64,000 nucleotides of DNA from Elusimicrobia bacterium RIFOXYA2_FULL_47_53 (GTDB lineage: Bacteria; Elusimicrobiota; Endomicrobiia; Endomicrobiales; XYA2-FULL-47-53). A program made the position numbers and the translations under genes. A model generated the notes under the pieces. It was given only the letters and a program-made list of their open reading frames with translations. It had not been told where the DNA came from and did not search any database. This document shows, piece after piece, positions 43,995 through 51,197 of this stretch (the stretch's first letter is position 1; each line of letters starts with the position of its first letter). The stretch covers positions 1 to 64,000 of the forward strand of contig MGVE01000007.1 of the NCBI GenBank assembly GCA_001800315.1. The letters are read 5' to 3'.

Positions 43995-44375
43995 TTACAC
44001 CCCTTTTGAGATCAGCTTTTTTATTGTCTTTGAAAGTTCCGGATAGTCAAACGGTTTGGTCGCGTACTCATCCGCGCCGCATTCGTAGCTCATAATCTCG
44101 TCAACATTCTGCGATCTGGCCGTAAGGATTATTACAGGTATATTTTTGGTCAACTCAGCGGCTTTAACGCTCTTGCAGACTTCCCAGCCGTTTATCTCAG
44201 GCATCATTACATCAAATATATACAGATCATAACCGCCCGCCGAGGCCTTTTCAAGAGCTTCTTTTCCGTTCACACAAACCGTCACATCGTAGCCGTCGTG
44301 CATTAAATACCGGCTTAAAATCATCGCGATATCCGGCTCGTCATCCGCAAGAAGAATCTTTTTCCTGTCAGCCAT
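43995..44375 (-). CDS. Single-domain response regulator
   Basis: 126 residues, a receiver domain only: DDEP acidic pair, phosphoacceptor Asp in YIFDVMMPEINGWE, Thr in IILTARS and Lys in YATKPFD. It lies 17 nt after the hybrid kinase and 2 nt before the PilB-like gene, so the kinase may signal through it to the pilus/secretion ATPase. This link is inferred from order. Confidence 0.95.
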   Translation of the reverse strand: MADRKKILLADDEPDIAMILSRYLMHDGYDVTVCVNGKEALEKASAGGYDLYIFDVMMPEINGWEVCKSVKAAELTKNIPVIILTARSQNVDEIMSYECGADEYATKPFDYPELSKTIKKLISKGV

Positions 44376-44392
44376 ACCAATAGCCTCCCTGT

Positions 44393-46723
44393 TCAGTCTT
44401 TTTTGCTTTCCATCTCAAAAATATCCTTCAGCTGTTCCACTAGAGTTCTAAGGGAAAAAGGTTTTATCATATACTCTCTGGCCCCAAGTTTTATGGCCCT
44501 GGACCTATCTTCCACAGTGCGCGCCGTAACTACAATTATGGGTATGTCCTTGGTCTCCGGATCGTTTTTAAGCGTTTTTATAACCTCAAAACCATCCATG
44601 CCGGGCAGCATCAAATCCAGGAGTATCATATCGGGCTTTTCGTTTTTCGCAATGGAAACCGCCTGCATGCCGTCATAGGCGTTCATTACGGAAAAATTAT
44701 TTTCCTTTATTGATACGGTCAAAAGAGCGATGATGTCCGGATCATCATCAACGATAAGCACTTTCTTTTTCAGCTTCTCGCCATTGACCTGAAGTTCAAT
44801 GCGCCTAATGCATTCAAATAATTGCGCGGGCTCAAAAGGTTTTGTGATATAATCCGCCACACCGAGCTTATAACCTTTCTCCTTCTCATAAACCACCGAA
44901 ACAATTACTATCGGAATATTTTTTGTTTTTGGGTTCTGTTTTAGAAGCGCGGCCACGGAATACCCGTCCATGTTCGGCATCAGCATATCAAGAGTAATCA
45001 GGTGCGGATTAAATTCTCCCGCTTTTTTTATTGCATCCAGTCCTGAGTATGCGACCTCAACTTCATAGCCTTCTCTCACAAGCAGGTTCTGTATTACCTT
45101 TGAGAGATCTTCGTCGTCATCCACCACAAGTATTTTATTAATAGAAAATACCTGTTTTTCTCCCGGAGCGAGAACGGGCAGAACAGCGGGAACTTCTTCG
45201 GGTATGTCGCCGTCTTTCGCTTTTGGCAGAACGAAAGAAAAAACGCTCCCTTTACCAAGCTCGCTCTCAACCCAAATACGCCCCTTGTGGGCAAGAATTA
45301 TTGATTTTGATATAGCAAGCCCAAGCCCCGTTCCGCCATAGACGCGCGTAGAGGAGGAATCAATCTGCTGGAACCTTTCAAAAAGCTTCGCGTAATCTTC
45401 TTTGGAAATTCCCATGCCGGTATCAGACACGGAAATTTTAATATCCTTATTTTCCTCTTCAACCCTTACGGTAACAACGCCGTTCTCCGGAGTAAACTTC
45501 ACGGCATTGCCCAATAAATTCACAATAACCTGCTTGATCATGTTTTTGTCGCAAAATATTCTAGGCAGAAAATCCGGCCCCTTATAAACAATTTCTATTT
45601 TCTTTTTAAATCCGATGGGCAACATCTCCTTGACGGTTCCTTTAACGATTTCAGCAACATTATAGGGTTTTATATCCATTTCTGTCTTGCCCGCCTCAAT
45701 CTTTGAAAGATCAAGCAGGTCGCTGATAAGCTTGATAAGCCTCAGGGCGTTGTTCTCTACGATTTTCAGCATTTCCTTCTGGGAATCCGTGAGCTCGCCT
45801 TCGGCGCCGCTTAAAACCAGCTCAACGGCACCCTTAATTGATGTCAGGGGGGTGCGCAGTTCGTGCGAAACATTAGAAACAAAGTCGGTTTTCATCTGGT
45901 CTATTCTTTTCTCCTGCGTAATGTCACGCAGAATCGCGAAAATCTCTCCGCTTTCAAGGAAAGAGGCAGTAATATTTACATAAATGGGTTCTCCGGCCCT
46001 GTTTTTCCACTTCATTACATAATTTTTAATAAAGCCCTTTTCTTTGAGCTGCTCTAACCCTTTTGTTTTCTCGTCAACCAAAAGGAGGTCCACACCTTTA
46101 CCCAGGACCTCGGATTCCTTATACCCGAAGGTCAGTTCCGCGCCCATATTCCAGTTTTTAATCTGCATCTTATCGTCAAATATTATTATGGGGTCAAAAG
46201 AATTTTCAATCACGCCCCTGTATTTCTTTTCCGAAAGGGACAGCTCCGCGGTCCTTTCCATCACCTTGGTTTCAAGCGATTCCTTGGCCTCTTCAAGATT
46301 CCGGTAGGCATCCTGAAGCCCGTCGTTAAGTACCTTGATCATTATAATTGAATCATAAGAATCAATCGCTCTTTTAACCGTGTATTTTACGGTTTCAATC
46401 GTGAACGGCTTGCTGATAAAATCAATAGCTCCGGCGCGCATGGAATCTACGGCCATATCCATAGAACCGTAGCCGGTTGAAATAATAACGCTGATATCCT
46501 TATTAATTTGTTTAATTTCTGCTAACAGCGATATACCGTCCATATCCGGCATTTTAATATCTGTAATGACAACGCAAATGTCGGGGGACTTTTTAACAAT
46601 TTCCAGGGCTTCAGCCCCGCTTGCGGCGACAAAAACCTCATAATCGGAGTTCAACTGCCTCTGAACAAGAGTCCTGATGGACTGTTCGTCGTCAACAACA
46701 AGTATTTTTCTTTTCAGCGGCAT
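44393..46723 (-). CDS. Hybrid histidine kinase, REC-PAS-HisKA-HATPase-REC-REC
   Basis: 776 residues from ATG 46723 (GGAGG 5 nt upstream). Order: receiver (~1-120, VITDIKMPDMDG), coiled coil, PAS (~165-270, VIENSFDPIIIFDD), HisKA (VSNVSHELRTPLTS, phospho-His), HATPase_c (NLLGNAVKFTPENG, DTGMGIS, GTGLGLAIS), then two receivers (ITLDMLMPNMDGY and ILLDLMLPGMDGF). There are no membrane segments, so it is cytosolic and reads either an upstream kinase (through its first receiver) or a PAS ligand. Three receivers around one kinase core suggest a phosphorelay. Confidence 0.95.
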   Translation of the reverse strand: MPLKRKILVVDDEQSIRTLVQRQLNSDYEVFVAASGAEALEIVKKSPDICVVITDIKMPDMDGISLLAEIKQINKDISVIISTGYGSMDMAVDSMRAGAIDFISKPFTIETVKYTVKRAIDSYDSIIMIKVLNDGLQDAYRNLEEAKESLETKVMERTAELSLSEKKYRGVIENSFDPIIIFDDKMQIKNWNMGAELTFGYKESEVLGKGVDLLLVDEKTKGLEQLKEKGFIKNYVMKWKNRAGEPIYVNITASFLESGEIFAILRDITQEKRIDQMKTDFVSNVSHELRTPLTSIKGAVELVLSGAEGELTDSQKEMLKIVENNALRLIKLISDLLDLSKIEAGKTEMDIKPYNVAEIVKGTVKEMLPIGFKKKIEIVYKGPDFLPRIFCDKNMIKQVIVNLLGNAVKFTPENGVVTVRVEEENKDIKISVSDTGMGISKEDYAKLFERFQQIDSSSTRVYGGTGLGLAISKSIILAHKGRIWVESELGKGSVFSFVLPKAKDGDIPEEVPAVLPVLAPGEKQVFSINKILVVDDDEDLSKVIQNLLVREGYEVEVAYSGLDAIKKAGEFNPHLITLDMLMPNMDGYSVAALLKQNPKTKNIPIVIVSVVYEKEKGYKLGVADYITKPFEPAQLFECIRRIELQVNGEKLKKKVLIVDDDPDIIALLTVSIKENNFSVMNAYDGMQAVSIAKNEKPDMILLDLMLPGMDGFEVIKTLKNDPETKDIPIIVVTARTVEDRSRAIKLGAREYMIKPFSLRTLVEQLKDIFEMESKKD

Positions 46724-46742
46724 TAATGCCTCCAAAGTAAAC

Positions 46743-47207
46743 TCAATTTAAAACATTTATCTGTTCCGGGCTGTTAATTATTATCTCGGGTTTGCCATTA
46801 TACTCTTTAACTAATCCAGACGCGGTGACTTCCCTGCCCAGATAATATTTCTGCGGGTATTCGGGAAAATTATGAAATGATCCGGAAAAAATAACCAGGG
46901 TCAGATGTTTCCTGTAATCGGGATGAAAATTAAGCATGCAGACTTTCCCGGTGTTGTGGGAGGCCGCTATTTTCCCTCTGACCGTCACATATTTCCCCAC
47001 ATAACTGCCGGCCGCGTTCCAGCTGATTAAGGAGGCCTTTAAACCGGCCGCGTTTACAGCCGCCGGCTTACTCCGCAACGGGACGGAAACCGAGAACCAC
47101 TTCGTCCAGAGATAAACAATAAGCGAAACTGAAAACAGCGTAACCAAAAACCTCGCTGTCCAGACGGCGCCCGCGCCCGGCTCCTTAGCAACCGTGTTAG
47201 TTCTCAA
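46743..47207 (-). CDS. Membrane-anchored OB-fold protein
   Basis: 154 residues: one membrane helix (WTARFLVTLFSVSLIVYLW) and an extracytoplasmic domain (VGKYVTVRGKIAAS, VCMLNFHPDYRKHLTLVIF, GREVTASGLVKEYNGKPEIII) that follows the OB-fold pattern seen in tOB/YdeI-like and nuclease-associated domains. It overlaps the thermonuclease gene by 11 nt, so the two may act together on extracellular or periplasmic nucleic acid. The role is inferred. Confidence 0.75.
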   Translation of the reverse strand: MRTNTVAKEPGAGAVWTARFLVTLFSVSLIVYLWTKWFSVSVPLRSKPAAVNAAGLKASLISWNAAGSYVGKYVTVRGKIAASHNTGKVCMLNFHPDYRKHLTLVIFSGSFHNFPEYPQKYYLGREVTASGLVKEYNGKPEIIINSPEQINVLN

Positions 47208-47832
47208 CGGAATATTTCCTCAATAGCCTGGCAAGTTCAGTGTCAAATTTTTCTTTTCCCTCAAGATTTAAAGACTCATAGGAAGCGATAATATTTGCTA
47301 TGCGACCGTCCCTTAAAGATGTATTCCAAAGCCCGTAGCCGCTCTTTCTTGCCGCCGCTTCCAGCCTGGCGAATTCTTCTGACTTTTCAAACGCAAACCG
47401 TCTGTAAGCGTAGCCGTAGCCAAGACGAATCAGTTCGGAGTTAAGCAGCCGGCCGTTGATGCGGATATAAGCCAGCAGCCTGCCGTATTTATCCCTGTTG
47501 TCGGAACCCTCCACCTCAACGCGGCACACAAAACCCTCGGCGAACTTTCTTGAGAACTCCATAGCCTCGGAGGCAAAACGCTGAACAGGCACTTCGGGAT
47601 GATGCAGTTCCGGGGTATCCACTCCTATAAGCCTTACGGTGTCGCCGCTGGAAAGAATCAGCGTATCCCCGTCTATTACTTTTTTGACAACAAACTCTCC
47701 CGCGAATCTTATCGCGGACTCCGCGCTTTGAGGGCCTTTTGAATTATGCCTGTAAACGGCGAACATGCCGGACAAAATTATAAGAGTCAGGACAAGCACA
47801 AACCTGATATACGCGTCTTTTAAATACCTCAT
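47197..47832 (-). CDS. Membrane-anchored thermonuclease (SNase-like)
   Basis: 211 residues. An N-terminal membrane helix (FVLVLTLIILSGMFAVY) precedes an SNase domain: VVKKVIDGDTLIL, RLIGVDTPELHHP (catalytic Arg, Asp, Glu), DKYGRLLAYI (second Arg) and LNSELIRLGYGYAY. SNase enzymes cut DNA and RNA with calcium. The start overlaps the stop of the HEAT-repeat gene (ATGA). Confidence 0.93.
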   Translation of the reverse strand: MRYLKDAYIRFVLVLTLIILSGMFAVYRHNSKGPQSAESAIRFAGEFVVKKVIDGDTLILSSGDTVRLIGVDTPELHHPEVPVQRFASEAMEFSRKFAEGFVCRVEVEGSDNRDKYGRLLAYIRINGRLLNSELIRLGYGYAYRRFAFEKSEEFARLEAAARKSGYGLWNTSLRDGRIANIIASYESLNLEGKEKFDTELARLLRKYSVEN

Positions 47833-48662
47833 TTCCCTTTCGCGGGTTTGCTCTGCTCAAGCGCCTTTATTTCCTCAAGCTCCCTGTTAATATTTTCAAT
47901 GGCGCTTCTGGCTGTCCCGGAAACCGCCTTATCGGCGTCGTTTAAAAGCTTTTCAAGCTCCGCTATGGAAGAGGCGTCGCCGAGCCTGCCGAGAGCCTGA
48001 GCGCAGGAGCGCCTGACAACCGCAATGGGGTCCGCGAGGTTTTTAACAAGCAGAGGCACCGCGGTTTTAATTTTAAGAAGGCCTGAAATCTGTGCGGCCA
48101 TAACCCTCACGCCTTCGGCTTCGTCCGAGAGCATGGCGGCGATATCTTTATGTGTTTCCGCGGCATTAATCTTGCCGAGGGCTCTTACGGCCTCGCCTCT
48201 TATGGCGGGATATGGATCTTTCAACAGCGTTTTCATTAAGGGAACTGCCCTGGCCGATTTGGTATCGCCGATCGCCATTATTATGCTCATCTTCGCGTTA
48301 AGATTTTTCTCAGTCGTGAATTTCTCCAAAAGCGCGGAAACGGCGCGAGGATCCCCGCTGGCGCCAAGGGCGTTTATTGCCGCTCTTCTCACCTCAACAT
48401 TTTCATCAGCCAGCATCTTTATCAGGCGCGGCACATTGGCCTTTTTTTTCTCGGCGCCTATGTATATAACGGCGTTGCGCCTGACTATTGGATCCGGATC
48501 GGTAAGCTTTCCCAGATTGCCCTGCTCGGCCGGAGCGCTCTGCGAAACCGAAGCTTTCTGTTTTGCCGCGGCCTGAGTTTTAGCCGGGGCCTTACCGTCC
48601 TCGGCGCTCAGACAAGAAGCAAAAGCCACAACAGCCAATACCGCAACAATAAATTTTTCCAT
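47829..48662 (-). CDS. Secreted HEAT-repeat protein
   Basis: 277 residues from the ATG at 48662, preceded by GGAGGAG. A signal peptide (MEKFIVAVLAVVAFASCLSA) and a Gln/Ala-rich linker lead to six or seven HEAT/PBS-lyase-type repeats (DPDPIVRRNAVIYIGAEKKKANVPRLIKML and successors). HEAT repeats form a protein-binding solenoid. The gene follows tolR by 19 nt, so an envelope role is likely, but no function is known. Confidence 0.88.
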   Translation of the reverse strand: MEKFIVAVLAVVAFASCLSAEDGKAPAKTQAAAKQKASVSQSAPAEQGNLGKLTDPDPIVRRNAVIYIGAEKKKANVPRLIKMLADENVEVRRAAINALGASGDPRAVSALLEKFTTEKNLNAKMSIIMAIGDTKSARAVPLMKTLLKDPYPAIRGEAVRALGKINAAETHKDIAAMLSDEAEGVRVMAAQISGLLKIKTAVPLLVKNLADPIAVVRRSCAQALGRLGDASSIAELEKLLNDADKAVSGTARSAIENINRELEEIKALEQSKPAKGK

Positions 48663-48681
48663 CACTCCTCCGTTAAACCAG

Positions 48682-49098
48682 TCATTTCCCCTGCCCGCCG
48701 TACTCAACCCCGAGGGCAAGCCGTTTTGCGCCCGCTTTTTTTGAAATGTCCAATACCCGTATAACCTTATCGTACTGAAGCTGTTTGTCAGCGTCTATCA
48801 CCACCACAAGATCGGGATTATTGATGATTCTGGCGGTAAGTTTCTGCCCAAGCGCCTCAAAAGAAACCTCTTTTTCATTGAGCATCACCGCGCCCTCCGC
48901 GCTTATTTTAATTTTTATGTTCTTGTCGGTCTGGCTTTCCGAAGAAACGGACTTGGGAAGTTTAATTTTAATGGCAGACTGAACGAAAAGAGGGGTGGTA
49001 ACCATGAATATAATCAGCAAAACAAGCACAACATCCGTAAACGGCGTTATGTTGATCTCCGACATCATTTTAGATCTCTTCTGATGATGCTTTCTCAT
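48682..49098 (-). CDS. tolR: TolR/ExbD-family protein
   Basis: 138 residues. One membrane helix with the essential Asp (INITPFTDVVLVLLIIFMV), followed by a periplasmic domain (IKIKLPKSVSS, VVIDADKQLQYDKVIRVLDISKKAGAKRLALG). With TolQ it forms the proton channel that energises TolA. Gene order with tolQ (1 nt gap) and the distant pal/tolB supports TolR over ExbD. Confidence 0.92.
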   Translation of the reverse strand: MRKHHQKRSKMMSEINITPFTDVVLVLLIIFMVTTPLFVQSAIKIKLPKSVSSESQTDKNIKIKISAEGAVMLNEKEVSFEALGQKLTARIINNPDLVVVIDADKQLQYDKVIRVLDISKKAGAKRLALGVEYGGQGK

Positions 49099-49099
49099 G

Positions 49100-49726
49100 C
49101 TACCTCTTGGAAACCAGGATGTCCAGCATTTCAGAGGCGCAGTATTCCATATCGGTCACGAAGTTATCAACCCTGCGCATGAAATAATTATAGGCCACCA
49201 CCGCCGGTATGGCCACGATAAGCCCGGTCGCGGTGCATATAAGGGCCTCGGCGACTCCGCCGATGACCACCGAAATCCCGCCCGAACCGACGGTAGAAAT
49301 ATTGTGAAAGGAGCGCACTATTCCGAGAACCGTGCCGAAAAGCCCGATATAAACCGCGATGTTGCCTATGGTGCCGACGATACTCGTGTACTTCTCAAGT
49401 TTCACGGTTTCAACCATAATCTCCCTGTCCATGGCGCTTGAGATTTCCTTCTCCTCGTGTTCTCTTTTCTTCAGGCCGGCCCTGACAACGGCCGTCACGG
49501 GAGTATCGGCGGAGCCGCAGTTTTTCAGAGCCTTGTCATAACCGCCCTTTTCCACATCCGCCCTGACCGAAGCCAGGAATTTTATCTTGTCAATCCTGGA
49601 CTTGGAGCTGTAGGTAAACAGCCTTCCGATTATAACCGCTAAGGAAAGCACGGAACAGAACAGGAGGATATACATTGTAAACCCGCCCATATGAAATATT
49701 TCAAACAGCGATTTTCCCTCAAACAT
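49100..49726 (-). CDS. tolQ: TolQ/ExbB-family proton channel subunit
   Basis: 208 residues with three membrane helices (MYILLFCSVLSLAVIIGRLF; IVGTIGNIAVYIGLFGTVLGIV; ALICTATGLIVAIPAVVAYNYF). The family GTVxGI.R.F and ATA.GL..AIPA.. motifs are clear. It uses the proton motive force with TolR. It precedes tolR by 1 nt and follows the outer-membrane barrel by 11 nt. Confidence 0.93.
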   Translation of the reverse strand: MFEGKSLFEIFHMGGFTMYILLFCSVLSLAVIIGRLFTYSSKSRIDKIKFLASVRADVEKGGYDKALKNCGSADTPVTAVVRAGLKKREHEEKEISSAMDREIMVETVKLEKYTSIVGTIGNIAVYIGLFGTVLGIVRSFHNISTVGSGGISVVIGGVAEALICTATGLIVAIPAVVAYNYFMRRVDNFVTDMEYCASEMLDILVSKR

Positions 49727-49737
49727 AAACTACCTCT

Positions 49738-51195
49738 TTATTTAAAATTCAGGACAACCCCGAAGCTGACTTCAGGCATTGTTCTGGTAAAACCCGGCTG
49801 CACCTCAATTTTTTGCCCTAAAATATTGTCGGCGCGCGCCGAGAGTTCAACTCCTCCGCTAAGGATCCTTTTTATTGACAATCCCGCGCTGCCGAATTCG
49901 CCTATATAATCATCCGTTATTCTTGTAAAACGCCTCTTTGAAACCTGCCTGTAATCTACCCGCGCCTCAAAACCCTCAAGCGCGAACTCAATGCCTGCTT
50001 TCGCGGTATACCCGGGGAGCATAGGCACTTCGTCCGCAAAGTTAAAAACCGCTTCCAAAGACGGTTTTACCAAACCAGCGTTATACTCGGCTTTAAACGC
50101 TCCACCCGCCGCATCCCGTTGCGGAATATTAAACGGATACAGAAAATCAGATAAAGCATCCTTCTCCCACGCGATCATATTCTTAACTTTTTTCAAGGAA
50201 TATGACGCCTCTGCCGAGCATTTTTCTGAAACATAATACGAAATTGAACCGTTGTAATGCTCCGTGTTTTCCGGCCACAGCAGAAACGGGTTGGCTAAAG
50301 TGTAGTCAAAACTCTCATAAAGAGCGCCCCACTCCGGCTTATCAAAACCCGGGATGAAACTTAACCGCGCCCTTAAACCGTCTGTAATTTCGTACCCCGC
50401 GGAACCGCCGTAAAACATTTTTTTGTTGTCATAATCGGCCTCAAGCGAAAAATCCATGGCGCCGAAGGTTATCGCCGAATAGCTCAGCGAGTATTTTGAA
50501 TATTCCCCGAAAATCTTATATCCGGTTTCACCGGAAAGGCTGCCGTTGAAGCTCAGTTCGCTGTCCCTGAAGGGCTGCCAGGCGGCGCGTATTTCTCCGC
50601 CCGTTAATTCATTGGCCGCGGCATTATTAACTTCATGCCTTTCCAGTAAAGCCCTGCCTTTAATGTTGAAATTGTCCGCGGGGTAATATTTCACCTCGGG
50701 AACTGCCGAATAGCTGTTGCCTCGCCGGTCAAAGAAGACCGAATCCTTTGAGTCGGCCAGAACCGAGACAAACAGTTCGTCAGTTGGCCGGAAACCTCCC
50801 TGAAAACTGAACTTTTCCAGGTCTCCGGCAAGCCTCCTGTTTTCTCCGTCCGAATGTCCCGCCGAATAAATAACATTCCAGTTATCGCGCAATGCCAGGC
50901 GCAGATCCGCGCCCAAAAGCCCGAAACTTCCCTGGTAGACGCCCAGAGAAAACGGCGTGCCGCGCTTAGAGAAAGATGTAAAAACCGGTTCGGGCCAGGC
51001 GTAGGAAAGCTCTACGGATGAATCGGAAATAAAATTCTGTTTTCTCAGTATAGGCTGGCCCGGCTGGCCCGGCGGAAGCCTCTCTATCACAGGCTGGGTC
51101 TCGGGGATATAGAACCTCTCGGTTTCTTCGGAAATCAGCCGCCCGGAAAACAGGGCCAGGCATGTCAAGGAGCAGGCTAATAACTTTAGTATCAT
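49738..51195 (-). CDS. Outer-membrane beta-barrel protein, plug-less TonB-receptor-like
   Basis: 485 residues with a signal peptide (ILKLLACSLTCLALFSG), then a Pro-rich segment (PETQPVIERLPPGQPGQP) and ~420 residues of alternating amphipathic beta strands (LSLKRILSGGVELSARADNILGQKIEVQPGF at the end). It closes with strand-terminal VLNFK. The final NILGQ.......P....GV.LNF pattern resembles the last strands of TonB-dependent receptors, but no plug domain precedes it. It lies 2 nt after the TPR gene and 11 nt before tolQ. Function unknown. Confidence 0.8.
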   Translation of the reverse strand: MILKLLACSLTCLALFSGRLISEETERFYIPETQPVIERLPPGQPGQPILRKQNFISDSSVELSYAWPEPVFTSFSKRGTPFSLGVYQGSFGLLGADLRLALRDNWNVIYSAGHSDGENRRLAGDLEKFSFQGGFRPTDELFVSVLADSKDSVFFDRRGNSYSAVPEVKYYPADNFNIKGRALLERHEVNNAAANELTGGEIRAAWQPFRDSELSFNGSLSGETGYKIFGEYSKYSLSYSAITFGAMDFSLEADYDNKKMFYGGSAGYEITDGLRARLSFIPGFDKPEWGALYESFDYTLANPFLLWPENTEHYNGSISYYVSEKCSAEASYSLKKVKNMIAWEKDALSDFLYPFNIPQRDAAGGAFKAEYNAGLVKPSLEAVFNFADEVPMLPGYTAKAGIEFALEGFEARVDYRQVSKRRFTRITDDYIGEFGSAGLSIKRILSGGVELSARADNILGQKIEVQPGFTRTMPEVSFGVVLNFK

Positions 51196-51197
51196 CC

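Noticed and set aside
49738-51195. Annotation as a complete TonB-dependent receptor
   Set aside because: No plug domain and too short; only the closing strands resemble that family.
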